Below, one piece after another: positions 1-7,004 of a DNA stretch of 13,673 bases. The stretch comes from Acidobacteriaceae bacterium. Its GTDB lineage: Bacteria; Acidobacteriota; Terriglobia; Terriglobales; SbA1. The number at the start of each line of letters is the position of its first letter. The stretch's first letter is position 1. The stretch is taken from positions 1 through 13,673 of the forward strand of contig JAFAGX010000162.1 of NCBI GenBank assembly GCA_019237515.1, written 5' to 3'. Made by a program: the position numbers and the translations under genes. The notes beneath the pieces were generated by a model. It was not told the DNA's origin. It worked only from the letters and a program-made list of their open reading frames with translations, and searched no databases.

Positions 1-65
1 TTCCCGGCATGGGAAGCAAACAGGCACACGCGGGAGCTACAGCGGCTAACGCGGAGATTCTAACC

Positions 66-275
66 ATGGCCCGGCACACGGTTTCCACGGTGCCTCGTTA
101 CGCGGTCATTGAAGCGATCCGTAGCGAGGGAGGGCGGGAGCGTTTTGCAGTCGCTTATTTAAACGAACGCGCCCTGCGCCTGGTGATCGCGACCGCCTGC
201 ATTATCGCGACTGGATTCCCGTCTCGAGAGGAAGCGCTTCGAGCTTGTGCCGATCCTGTGGCACTGGCGGGATGA
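66..275 (+). CDS. Small hypothetical protein (69 aa)
   Basis: I do not recognise this short protein. The chosen ATG at 66 has a GGAG ribosome binding site about nine bases upstream (53-56). An in-frame ATG at 9 would add 19 residues of low-complexity Ala/Gly-rich sequence with no visible binding site, since only eight bases of the window precede it. The product is soluble-looking and mixed alpha/beta, with a central segment (FAVAYLNERALRLVIA) and an acidic C-terminal helix (SREEALRAC). It has no signal peptide or membrane helix. It ends three bases before the stop codon of the convergent SDR gene, so the two 3' ends almost touch. The coding frame is open and the binding site is plausible, but short ORFs can arise by chance at this GC content, so it remains a moderate call. 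Confidence 0.5.
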   Translation: MARHTVSTVPRYAVIEAIRSEGGRERFAVAYLNERALRLVIATACIIATGFPSREEALRACADPVALAG

Positions 276-278
276 ACC

Positions 279-1088
279 TTACTTTTGCCCTTCCCGCTTT
301 TGCAGCATTCGGATCATGCCGCGTTCGACCAACCCCGGAAAAAGCTGATAGAGCTTGATCATGGGATGCATAAACCAAGGCACGACAACCTCCCGTTTGC
401 CTTGCAGGTAGCCATTCAGGACTGCGCGAGCAACGCGCTCCGACGAGATGCCGCGCACAGCGTCCGGGCGCAGCTGTCTTTGTTCCCCAGCGCGGACGGC
501 ATTAATGCCAAAATCAGTACGCACGTAACCGGGACAGACCGTCAGCACATTGATCCCATGGCTTTGCAATTCAACACGCGCTCCTTTGCCGATGGCGTTC
601 AATGCGAACTTGGTTCCGCTGTAAACGGAATGGAAGGGCAACGGAATGTGCCCTGCGACGCTGGAAATGTTGATTATGGTTCCGCTCCGCTGCTGCTTCA
701 TCACGGGAATGACGGCCTGAATCGCCCCAATGGCGCCGAAAAGATTGGTTTCGAAGGTGTCGCGCACCATGGCCATATCCACATTCGCGATGGAACCCAA
801 ATGCCCGCGGCCAGCATTGTTGACCCAGATATCGATGCGACGAAAGTGGTGCAGGGTGAGACCGATGACGCGGTCAATCTCCTCGCGATTGCGAACATCG
901 CAGGCCAGGGCGAGGCTAGATTCGGCGTGACCGATCCGTTGCCGCGCAGAGTCCGCACGCGCCGCCTCGCGCGAGAGTAGCACGACGCTGGCGCCATGAT
1001 CGGCGAAGATTTTTGCGATCGCTTCGCCGATTCCCATCGACGCGCCGGTGACAACCACAACCTTTCCCGAAAGATTTGTAGAATCCAT
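279..1088 (-). CDS. Short-chain dehydrogenase/reductase (SDR family)
   Basis: This is a 269-residue classical SDR, an NAD(P)-dependent oxidoreductase with a single Rossmann domain. It shows the cofactor glycine motif TGASMGIG (residues 14-21), an acidic CDV after strand 4 (63-65), NNAG (90-93), a conserved Asn in TNLFGA (115), Ser142/143 in ISSVAG, and the YxxxK pair Tyr156/Lys160 in VYSGTK. PGYVRTDF follows the active site as expected. Arg40 after the second strand (LLSR) hints at NADP preference, which is inference. The C-terminal hydrophobic stretch (VVVPWFMHPMIKLYQLFPGL, 234-253) may contact membrane or a lipid substrate, as in SDRs acting on fatty acyl or steroid-like compounds. The substrate cannot be told from sequence. 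No good ribosome binding site precedes the ATG; see the promoter entry, which suggests a nearly leaderless transcript. Confidence 0.93.
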   Translation of the reverse strand: MDSTNLSGKVVVVTGASMGIGEAIAKIFADHGASVVLLSREAARADSARQRIGHAESSLALACDVRNREEIDRVIGLTLHHFRRIDIWVNNAGRGHLGSIANVDMAMVRDTFETNLFGAIGAIQAVIPVMKQQRSGTIINISSVAGHIPLPFHSVYSGTKFALNAIGKGARVELQSHGINVLTVCPGYVRTDFGINAVRAGEQRQLRPDAVRGISSERVARAVLNGYLQGKREVVVPWFMHPMIKLYQLFPGLVERGMIRMLQKREGQK

Positions 1089-1094
1089 GCCGTG

Positions 1095-1123
1095 CTTTTA
1101 TTCTTCTCAGGGCGGCGAGTCAA
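1095..1123 (-). promoter_or_regulatory. Sigma-70-type promoter for the SDR gene
   Basis: On the minus strand a TTGACT -35 box (1118-1123, five of six consensus) and a TAAAAG -10 box (1095-1100, four of six) are separated by exactly 17 bases. A start site about seven bases past the -10 would fall on or next to the A of the SDR start codon at 1088. That fits the lack of a Shine-Dalgarno sequence there. The call is from box matching only. Confidence 0.5.
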
Positions 1124-1379
1124 GAGCGGGCAGGGGAATGGTCTCGTCTGACACAGACAATCGAAGGAGCAAACCACAGAGGGCACTGAGGACCACAGAT
1201 CAAGAAGAATCCACCGCATAGGACACCGAAACAATCGCTAAAAGCGGTCTTCAAAAATCAGAAAAGCTCGCTCGAGATGACAAGACGGTAAGACGACGAA
1301 CTGCGCCCCGCAAAGACCGTGGCGGCTAGGGGTACAATTCAAAGATGTTCCCCACCGTGAACAGCGCGGGAGACGATTT
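1124..1379. other. Intergenic region with degenerate ACCACAGA repeats
   Basis: This gap between the divergent SDR and Lon-domain genes holds no convincing gene. ACCACAGA occurs at 1173-1180 and again at 1192-1199, with GGCACTGAGG between, so the stretch reads as a worn 9-10 nt tandem motif. From memory, such ACCACAGAGG-type strings are scattered between genes in acidobacterial chromosomes. Near its right end a TACAAT box (1333-1338) is a possible -10 for the Lon-domain gene, 41 bases before its start codon, but no good -35 precedes it. Confidence 0.4.
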
Positions 1380-1991
1380 GTGAGCGCGCTGCTGCCCCTC
1401 TTCCCATTAGATCTAGTGCTGCTTCCTGGAACTCCGTTACCGCTGCATGTATTCGAACCTCGGTACAAGGAGATGATCTCGGAGTGCCTCGAAAAAAACG
1501 AAGTTTTCGGGATCATACGCGCGAAGGACGACGGGATGGCTGAGATTGGTTGCACGGCGGAAATCGTCACTGTCACCAAAAAATATGACGATGGGCGGAT
1601 GGATATAGTTACCCAGGGCCGCGACCGATTCGAGGTGATGCAAGTCAACCAGGACAGAAGTTTTCTTCGGGGTGAGGTCGTTTACTTGCGCGACGAACCC
1701 GGTGCCCCGTCGACCGATGAAATCCAGACGGCATTGAGACTGCATAGTGACATTATGAGTTTGGCAGGCGCGGCGCCGGTGCCTGAGTCGGATGTTGATA
1801 AATCGCAACTCTCTTTCTATTTAGCGGGTTCGTTGCCGCTCGACCTCGATTTCAAGCAGGCATTGCTCGGAATGAAATCCGAACCTGAGCGCCTGCGGGC
1901 CATCATTTCGTTCTTTGAGACCATCTTACCTTCTATGCGCCGAGCCGTTCATGTGCGCCGCAAGGCCGGAGGCAACGGCCATGCGAGCTAG
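1380..1991 (+). CDS. Lon N-terminal (substrate-binding) domain protein
   Basis: This 203-residue protein consists of a Lon protease substrate-binding domain with no ATPase or protease part. The family signature is clear at the start: LPLFPLDLVLLPGTPLPLHVFEPRY (residues 5-29), then a beta-rich half with GIIRAKDDGMAEIGCTAEI and GRDRFEV, and a helical C-terminal half (about 110-195). The start is a GTG preceded by GGGAGA with a seven-base spacing, and family alignment begins directly there. In Lon the domain recognises exposed segments of client proteins. Stand-alone versions are common in bacteria but have no settled role. Here it lies 56 bases upstream of the AAA+ ATPase gene on the same strand, so a partnership with that ATPase is possible but unproven. 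The basic tail (RRAVHVRRKAGG) follows the domain. Confidence 0.9.
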   Translation: MSALLPLFPLDLVLLPGTPLPLHVFEPRYKEMISECLEKNEVFGIIRAKDDGMAEIGCTAEIVTVTKKYDDGRMDIVTQGRDRFEVMQVNQDRSFLRGEVVYLRDEPGAPSTDEIQTALRLHSDIMSLAGAAPVPESDVDKSQLSFYLAGSLPLDLDFKQALLGMKSEPERLRAIISFFETILPSMRRAVHVRRKAGGNGHAS

Positions 1992-2002
1992 CAAGGCGGG
2001 CG

Positions 2003-2008
2003 TATAAT
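2003..2008 (+). promoter_or_regulatory. Perfect TATAAT -10 box before the AAA+ gene
   Basis: A consensus TATAAT lies between the stop of the Lon-domain gene and the ATG at 2048. It implies transcription starting near 2015 and a leader of about 33 bases that contains the GGGGG ribosome binding site (2033-2037). No recognisable -35 is present at the right distance, so it could be activator-dependent or a chance match. If real, the ATPase gene can be expressed separately from the upstream gene. Confidence 0.45.
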
Positions 2009-2047
2009 CGAGGCAACGAAGCAGCTCTTCCTGGGGGTTTTCTGATT

Positions 2048-3535
2048 ATGAGTCTTCCGCGCACGCTCGGCGAATTGCGCCATAGTCCCTTCTCTGAAGA
2101 CATTCTGCAAACTCGGCGCGTGAAGGACGAGTTGCGCGACAACCTGGTTGCGAAGTTGCGCAATGGTGGGCCGATCTTCCCGGGAATCGTAGGCTACGAC
2201 GACACGGTCGTGCCGCAAATTGTGAATGCAGTTCTTTCGCGGCACAACTTTATTTTGCTCGGGCTTCGCGGACAAGCAAAGAGCCGCATTTTGCGGGCGC
2301 TGACTTCGCTACTCGATTCCCACATGCCATACATTGCGGGCTGCGAGATCCACGACAATCCCTACGCTCCGATTTGCCTCCCTTGCCGGGAGCGGTTGAA
2401 CAAGTGCGGTGAGGCCACTGGTATTGCTTACCTCACTCCGGAGGAGCGATACGTGGAGAAGCTTGCCACGCCGGACGTCACCATCGCTGACCTGATCGGT
2501 GATATTGATCCGATCAAGGCGGCACGTGGAGGGCATGAGTTGAGCAGCGAGATGACGGTGCATTATGGACTGCTTCCCCGGGCCAATCGCGGGATCTTCG
2601 CTATCAACGAATTACCTGATCTGGCAGGGAAAATTCAGGTTGGACTGTTCAATATCATGCAGGAAGGTGATGTGCAGATTAAGGGATACCCGATTCGCCT
2701 GCCGCTGGATGTGGCTCTCGTGTTCAGCGCAAACCCTGAAGATTACACGGCGCGAGGAAAAATCATTACCCCGCTGAAAGACCGCATTGGTTCGGAGATT
2801 CGCACGCACTATCCCGCGAGCGTCGAAGAAGGGATTGCCATTACCACGCAGGAAGCCTGGGCGCAACGTAACGGACACAAATTGCATGTGCCGAAATATG
2901 TGCAGGAGGTGATTGAGCGAATCGCGTTCAGTGCGCGCGAGGACAAGAAGATCGATAAGCGTTCCGGAGTGAGCCAGCGGCTGCCAATTTCGTGCACGGA
3001 AAACGTGATCTCGAATGCCGAGCGTCGAGCCATTCGGCACGACGAGAAGTTGGTGGTGCCACGAATTGGGGATGTTTATGCCGCTATGCCTGCTATTACG
3101 GGCAAACTCGAACTGGAGTACGAAGGCGAGATGAAGGGCGCGGACCACGTTGGCCGCGAACTGATCCGTACGGCGGTTGCGAAAACCTATGACGGCTTCT
3201 TTAAAGGTACCGATATGAATCAGATCGTGCAGTGGTTTGATCTGGGCGGAGAAATCCAACTGGCCGACACCGCAAGCGCATGTGAATCGCTGACCTCGTT
3301 GCGGGGCATTCAGGGACTGATGGAGAAGTTGGTCAAACTGAACGTCGGTCCCAAGGACACAATCGAGACACAGGTTTCTGCCGCCGAATTTGTGCTGGAG
3401 GGACTGCACGCGCACAAGCGCATCGGGCGAAATGAAGAGCGGGTATTCACGGCCGGCGAGAAGGCGCCTAAAGTTGCCGAAAAGAACTTTGACCGGGATG
3501 AGATGCCGTTCCGGGGAAGAAGACCGTACAACTAA
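2048..3535 (+). CDS. MoxR/magnesium-chelatase-I-like AAA+ ATPase
   Basis: A 495-residue AAA+ ATPase of the helix-2-insert clade (MoxR, BchI/ChlI). The P-loop is GLRGQAKSR (72-80), with Ala where the usual GxxGxGK[ST] has Gly. Walker B is in RGIFAINELPDL (181-192), which has Asn-Glu in place of Asp-Glu. Sensor 1 is the Asn in FSANPEDYT (226-234) and a likely arginine finger is in PLKDRIGSE (242-250). After the P-loop helix is a four-cysteine insert, Cys99-x10-Cys110-x2-Cys113-x6-Cys120, which looks metal-binding. Residues 460-495 are charged and probably disordered. It is longer than a typical MoxR (about 330 aa). The downstream gene encodes a VWA protein, the usual partner: such pairs use ATP to remodel a target, insert a metal or activate an enzyme. 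The client is unknown. The ATG has GGGGG ten bases upstream. It is not a true chlorophyll chelatase gene, as no other pigment genes are near. Confidence 0.88.
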   Translation: MSLPRTLGELRHSPFSEDILQTRRVKDELRDNLVAKLRNGGPIFPGIVGYDDTVVPQIVNAVLSRHNFILLGLRGQAKSRILRALTSLLDSHMPYIAGCEIHDNPYAPICLPCRERLNKCGEATGIAYLTPEERYVEKLATPDVTIADLIGDIDPIKAARGGHELSSEMTVHYGLLPRANRGIFAINELPDLAGKIQVGLFNIMQEGDVQIKGYPIRLPLDVALVFSANPEDYTARGKIITPLKDRIGSEIRTHYPASVEEGIAITTQEAWAQRNGHKLHVPKYVQEVIERIAFSAREDKKIDKRSGVSQRLPISCTENVISNAERRAIRHDEKLVVPRIGDVYAAMPAITGKLELEYEGEMKGADHVGRELIRTAVAKTYDGFFKGTDMNQIVQWFDLGGEIQLADTASACESLTSLRGIQGLMEKLVKLNVGPKDTIETQVSAAEFVLEGLHAHKRIGRNEERVFTAGEKAPKVAEKNFDRDEMPFRGRRPYN

Positions 3536-3545
3536 CAACACCCTT

Positions 3546-3617
3546 CGTCGTTGGCCGTCGGTCGTTGGCCAATAACAATTGGGGTTGCTGACGACCAAGG
3601 ACGAACGACTAACGACG
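3546..3617. repeat. Imperfect inverted repeat built of 7-nt units
   Basis: The gap between the ATPase and VWA genes holds two arms, 3546-3570 and 3590-3617, each a chain of degenerate heptamers such as CGTCGTT, GGTCGTT on the left and AACGACT, AACGACG on the right. CGTCGTT (3546-3552) is fully complementary to AACGACG (3611-3617), and the inner units pair partly, so the RNA could fold into a long imperfect hairpin around the AT-rich loop ATAACAATTGG. Strings of this TCGTTGG type recur between genes in some acidobacterial genomes, from memory. It may be a mobile or slippage-derived repeat, or it may adjust VWA expression. Confidence 0.65.
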
Positions 3618-3623
3618 GTTTCG

Positions 3624-4859
3624 ATGAAACGCATCCGCTACAGCAAATACGTGCCGGATCCGGCGAGCGAAATGAGCATGGAGGACTTGCTCAGCGCGCT
3701 GGGAGACTTCCTGCTGCAGAGCGGATTCCAGAACTATCTTTATGACGATTTCGGGCGCGAGCAGACACTCGACGACTTGCGTCGCGCCATCGAACAGGCA
3801 TTGCTGGACAGCGACTTGCTGGATGAGGAAATGCGCGAACGGCTGCAGAAGATGCAGATGGACGGCACGCTGGACGAAATGATCGAACAACTGGTCGAGC
3901 GCATGCAGCAGGAAGATTACATCAGTATCGACCAACCCCATGACCCGTCGAAACAGTCGAGCGTTGGCGGCCAGGTTGGCGATGCTCAGCACCAGGTGAA
4001 ATTTGAGATCACGGATAAGAGCCTCGATTTTCTCGGTTTCAAGACTCTTCGCGATCTGATGGGTTCTCTCGGCAAGTCCAGCTTCGGCCGGCACGATACC
4101 CGGGACATGGCCACCGGAATTGAGGCGAGCGGAGCCTCGCGGCGCTACGAATTTGGCGACGTCCTGAATCTCGATATCACGGCCACTCTCTCAAGTGCCA
4201 TTCAGCGGGAGGGTCTGAGCTTGCCGTTAAACATCGAGTACTCGGATTTGCAAGTGCACCAATGCGAATATCAGTCTTCCTGCGCGACGGTGCTGATGCT
4301 CGATTGCTCACACTCGATGATCCTGTACGGCGAGGACCGCTTCACGCCAGCGAAGAAGGTAGCGATGGCACTGTCGCACCTCATTCGCACGCAGTATCCG
4401 GGGGATTCGCTTTCTTTGATTCTGTTTCATGATTCGGCGGAGGAAGTTCCGCTCTCCCAACTGGCACGGGTGAAGGTCGGCCCGTATTACACAAACACGC
4501 GGGAAGGGCTGCGGCTGGCACAGCGAATACTGCAGAGACAGCGCAAAGACATGAAGCAGATCGTGATGATCACGGATGGCAAGCCTTCGGCTCTGACTTT
4601 GGAAGACGGAAGAATTTACAAGAATGCCTTCGGGCTGGATCCGCTGGTCGTGAGCCAGACCTTGGAAGAGGTTTCCAAGTGCAAACGGGCGGGCATAATG
4701 ATCAACACATTTATGCTCGCGTCCGATTACGGCCTGGTGCAGTTCGTTCAAAAGGTTACGGAAATGTGCCGCGGTAAGGCGTATTTCACGACTCCGTATA
4801 CGCTCGGCCAGTACCTACTCATGGATTACATGTCGCGTAAGACGAAAACGATCCACTGA
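3624..4859 (+). CDS. VWA-domain protein, partner of the AAA+ ATPase
   Basis: A 411-residue cytoplasmic protein with a C-terminal von Willebrand A domain (about 220-400). The metal-ion-dependent adhesion site is intact: LDCSHSM gives DxSxS (Asp227, Ser229, Ser231), Thr290 or Thr292 in YTNTREG is the likely third ligand, and MITDGKPS (Asp318) closes it. The N-terminal half is helical and acidic ([35 protein letters not shown] at 48-95) and resembles the N-terminal part of VWA partners of MoxR ATPases. The ATG at 3624 is preferred over an in-frame TTG at 3579, which would translate the intergenic repeat and has no binding site. No strong Shine-Dalgarno precedes 3624 either, so translation may depend on the hairpin or on the upstream gene. 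Its job is inferred: ATP-driven action of the neighbour ATPase on a client via the metal site. Confidence 0.88.
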   Translation: MKRIRYSKYVPDPASEMSMEDLLSALGDFLLQSGFQNYLYDDFGREQTLDDLRRAIEQALLDSDLLDEEMRERLQKMQMDGTLDEMIEQLVERMQQEDYISIDQPHDPSKQSSVGGQVGDAQHQVKFEITDKSLDFLGFKTLRDLMGSLGKSSFGRHDTRDMATGIEASGASRRYEFGDVLNLDITATLSSAIQREGLSLPLNIEYSDLQVHQCEYQSSCATVLMLDCSHSMILYGEDRFTPAKKVAMALSHLIRTQYPGDSLSLILFHDSAEEVPLSQLARVKVGPYYTNTREGLRLAQRILQRQRKDMKQIVMITDGKPSALTLEDGRIYKNAFGLDPLVVSQTLEEVSKCKRAGIMINTFMLASDYGLVQFVQKVTEMCRGKAYFTTPYTLGQYLLMDYMSRKTKTIH

Positions 4860-5235
4860 CAGCAGATTCCTCCTTGCTGCGCTCGGCGGAATAAGAAGGT
4901 CAGCCCGTCGGGGGCTTGATATTCTTCCTCCCCCCTCACCTTAGCCCGAACCCACGCCGATATAGCTGCGGCTTGCCGCGCCTACAGCGTCGAGCCAGGC
5001 AAACCAGATCACAATGTTCCGTGACTTGCGTAATGCGGCGGAGTTCGCAACGGGTATATACTTCAGTCGAATATTGGACGTTCCCGCCCTGCACCGCGGG
5101 GTGGGCGGCGGAGCACAGTCTCATAACGCAGGTTTATTCATAAGCTCCGCATTTAGATCATCGGCGAGCTGACGTTGGGTGTCGTTCAGCGGTCGATGCG
5201 GAATTGGCAGTGTGGCAATTCCGGGGAGGGCCCGT
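4860..5235. other. 376-nt gene-free leader with hairpins
   Basis: No credible gene lies here; the short open frames have no family resemblance or good starts. Directly after the VWA stop, 4865-4891 (ATTCC...GGAAT around TTGCTGCGCTCG) resembles an acidobacterial intergenic repeat known to me as ATTCCTCGCTGCGCTCGGAAT. At 4902-4916 a five-base-pair AGCCC/GGGCT hairpin is followed by TTGATATTCTT and may be a weak terminator. The string at 4959-4985 (GCTGCGGCTTGCCGCGCCTAC and flanks) is another repeat-like palindromic stretch. Inverted TTGCG/CGCAA lies at 5026-5030 and 5046-5050, followed by TATATA (5055-5060). The strongest hairpin, 5084-5108, is listed separately. Confidence 0.5.
5084..5108 (+). 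promoter_or_regulatory. GC-rich hairpin in the leader of the PIN-TRAM gene
   Basis: CCGCC (5084-5088) pairs with GGCGG (5104-5108), and CACC (5092-5095) pairs with GGTG (5100-5103) inside it, leaving a three-base bulge and a GCGG loop. It is not followed by a T-run, so it is not a standard terminator. It lies about 130 bases before the PIN-TRAM start codon, and a regulatory role is only a guess. Confidence 0.35.
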
Positions 5236-6330
5236 ATGGATTTAATTTTGGTTCGGCTCTTATTTGTAGTTTTCGTTGCACTTACCTGTTACATAATCCA
5301 GCCGTTCGGAATCGCGCCAAAATTGTATGCAGCGGGTGCGGGAGTGTTGTTAGGCCTGGCGGTAGTGGTTTTCGAGTGGCGGCTACGGCTGGTCAGCCTC
5401 AAACGATTAATTGGCGCCGCAATTGGCAGCATCCTCGGCATTTTTGGCGCATACCTGTTTGCGCTGGTCATTCGCAACAGCATCTCTGCCGGTCCAACCC
5501 AGAGTTTTCTGCAAATCATGGTGATGCTGCTGATGGCCTACGTCGGCCTGATCGTTGGCGCAAATAAAGGCGATCTGCTGAATCTGGCGGCGCTGGGCGG
5601 GATCTTCGGTGGAGAGAAGCAGTCCAAAAGGAGCTACAAAATTCTGGATACCAGCGTAATTATCGACGGGCGGATTGCGGATATCGCTGAGACAGGGTTT
5701 TTAGATGGAATTCTGGTGATACCGCAATTTGTATTACGCGAGCTGCAACTGGTGGCCGACTCGGCTGACTCGCTGAAGCGCAATCGCGGACGGCGCGGAT
5801 TGGACATTTTGCAACGTCTGCAGAAGGTAGCGTCTGTGCAGATCCAGATTGTGGAAGATGATTTTCCGGCGGTCCGCGAAGTTGACTTGAAGTTGATCGA
5901 GCTGGCAAAGGTTTACGAAGGTAAGATCATTACCAACGACTTTAATTTGAATAAGGTTGCGCAGTTGCAGGGCGTGGAAGTTCTGAACATCAACGAACTC
6001 GCAAATTCCCTGAAGCCGATTGTACTGCCGGGTGAAGTGATGAAGGTGTTCATCCTGAAGGAAGGCAAGGAATACAACCAGGGAGTCGCCTATCTCGATG
6101 ACGGAACTATGGTGGTGGTCGACAATGCGCGCAAAATGATCGGGAAGACAGTCGACATCTCGGTGACATCGGTGTTACAGACGACTGCCGGGAAGATGAT
6201 TTTCGGCAAATGGGACGAACGCGGTGGATCACGCCCCGACTCGCGACCTGCGGTGATGGTGACGACAGTCTCAGCTGTGCCGAGCGGTGAGCCGAAAAAG
6301 CCGATTCTGGCTGACCGGCCGACAGAGTAG
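5236..6330 (+). CDS. Membrane-anchored PIN-TRAM domain protein (YacL-like)
   Basis: A 364-residue protein with three parts. Residues 5-108 carry about four membrane helices. Residues 134-255 form a PIN nuclease-like domain beginning [15 protein letters not shown], with acidic residues Asp138, Glu169, Asp216 and Asp235 ([12 protein letters not shown]) in the expected catalytic places. Residues 262-325 are a TRAM domain, a small RNA-binding beta barrel ([27 protein letters not shown]... in outline). This order is that of Bacillus YacL. Function is presumed membrane-tethered RNA cleavage or RNA binding; it is not a VapC toxin, as it is larger and has no antitoxin. The ATG at 5236 has GGGGAGGG five bases upstream and begins the first helix; earlier in-frame starts lack this. 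The basic, Pro-rich tail after 328 is probably flexible. Confidence 0.9.
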   Translation: MDLILVRLLFVVFVALTCYIIQPFGIAPKLYAAGAGVLLGLAVVVFEWRLRLVSLKRLIGAAIGSILGIFGAYLFALVIRNSISAGPTQSFLQIMVMLLMAYVGLIVGANKGDLLNLAALGGIFGGEKQSKRSYKILDTSVIIDGRIADIAETGFLDGILVIPQFVLRELQLVADSADSLKRNRGRRGLDILQRLQKVASVQIQIVEDDFPAVREVDLKLIELAKVYEGKIITNDFNLNKVAQLQGVEVLNINELANSLKPIVLPGEVMKVFILKEGKEYNQGVAYLDDGTMVVVDNARKMIGKTVDISVTSVLQTTAGKMIFGKWDERGGSRPDSRPAVMVTTVSAVPSGEPKKPILADRPTE

Positions 6331-6344
6331 GCTTCGCATTGGAT

Positions 6345-6800
6345 TTACGGATTCGCCGCGATCGAAGTGACTTGGATTGTGTCTCCCGTCAGAACGCCGT
6401 TCAGAGTTACACGAAGACCAGAGGCCCGCGCGAGTTCCTGCGCGTCTCCTTGCAAGGAATAGACGGTCTCCCCAGCCACTAAGGCGTACTTGGCTCCATT
6501 GTGAACGCAGGCGTTCGCGCATTCTGCGGGACTCTTGTTGGAACCCATGTCGTGCCGTGCACCGCAATGGTCGTCGGTAATCAGGCCACCAAAGGTCTGT
6601 ACGTTTGCGGGAACGGCTTGCTCGGTTTCAGCAGCCACCATCGCGGCATCAGCTTTCGAACTCTTATCGATGACGGGCGAGAGGGTACGAGCAACAGCAA
6701 AAGCCAGGGTCACACTGGCGAACAAGATTGCCATTCCGAGCGCGACCACTAAGCCAACCGTTAAACAGAACGAGAGCAAGGCGAAACTGCTGCGCTTCAT
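6345..6800 (-). CDS. Small membrane-anchored or exported cysteine protein
   Basis: A 151-residue protein with a long hydrophobic N-terminal segment (residues 6-36) after MKRSS, either an uncleaved anchor or a signal peptide, followed by an Ala-rich linker. The C-terminal domain (68-151) holds TDDHCGARHDMG (His78? region, Cys79, His83), then a CANACV pair (Cys94, Cys98) and a beta-rich tail (KYALVAGETVYSLQGD, LRVTLNGVLTGDTIQVTSI). I recall similar CGxxH...C...C proteins as frequent in Acidobacteriota, of unknown role. The cysteines and histidine could bind metal or form disulfides outside the cytoplasm. The ATG at 6800 is preceded by a strong GGAGGA on the minus strand (6804-6810); the longer in-frame start at 6896 would bury the signal. 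It ends 14 bases from the convergent PIN-TRAM gene. Confidence 0.8.
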   Translation of the reverse strand: MKRSSFALLSFCLTVGLVVALGMAILFASVTLAFAVARTLSPVIDKSSKADAAMVAAETEQAVPANVQTFGGLITDDHCGARHDMGSNKSPAECANACVHNGAKYALVAGETVYSLQGDAQELARASGLRVTLNGVLTGDTIQVTSIAANP

Positions 6801-7004
6801 AAATCCTCCACCACGGGACCTGCGACTGACCTTTCTAACGGAAAGTTTGTTGCGCAAATTGGTTGCCATGTTGCCGGATACAGGAAATTGCGGCATTTGT
6901 TAAGCTTTTTGGCAACAACACTGCCTGGCACGAACCGAGCCAGGGCAAGAAATTCACAGTGCTGGCAAAATGCGCGTAGGGAGAAAACCGTAGGAGCGGG
7001 TGAG
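6801..7004. other. Divergent intergenic region
   Basis: This 204-base gap separates the leftward cysteine protein from the rightward VOC gene. It holds the GGAGGA ribosome binding site of the former next to 6800 and a TAGGAG site of the latter around 6991-6996. Short inverted TTGTT/AACAA occurs around the T-run at 6898-6919. I see no further gene: the open frame starting at 6888 has no family resemblance and simply runs through the first VOC frame. Confidence 0.4.

Noticed and set aside
285..980. 231-aa plus-strand frame
   Set aside because: It is antisense to the SDR gene, which has all family motifs.
2612..3634. 340-aa open frame on the minus strand
   Set aside because: It lies opposite the clear AAA+ ATPase gene and runs into the intergenic repeat; it has no recognisable domain.
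4902..4926. Rho-independent terminator after the VWA gene
   Set aside because: The stem is only five base pairs and the tail is not a T-run, so I keep it only as a weak possibility within the gap entry.
4916..5143. 75-aa plus-strand frame in the long gap
   Set aside because: It has no ribosome binding site, crosses repeat-like sequence and gives a Pro/Arg/Cys-rich product with no family resemblance.
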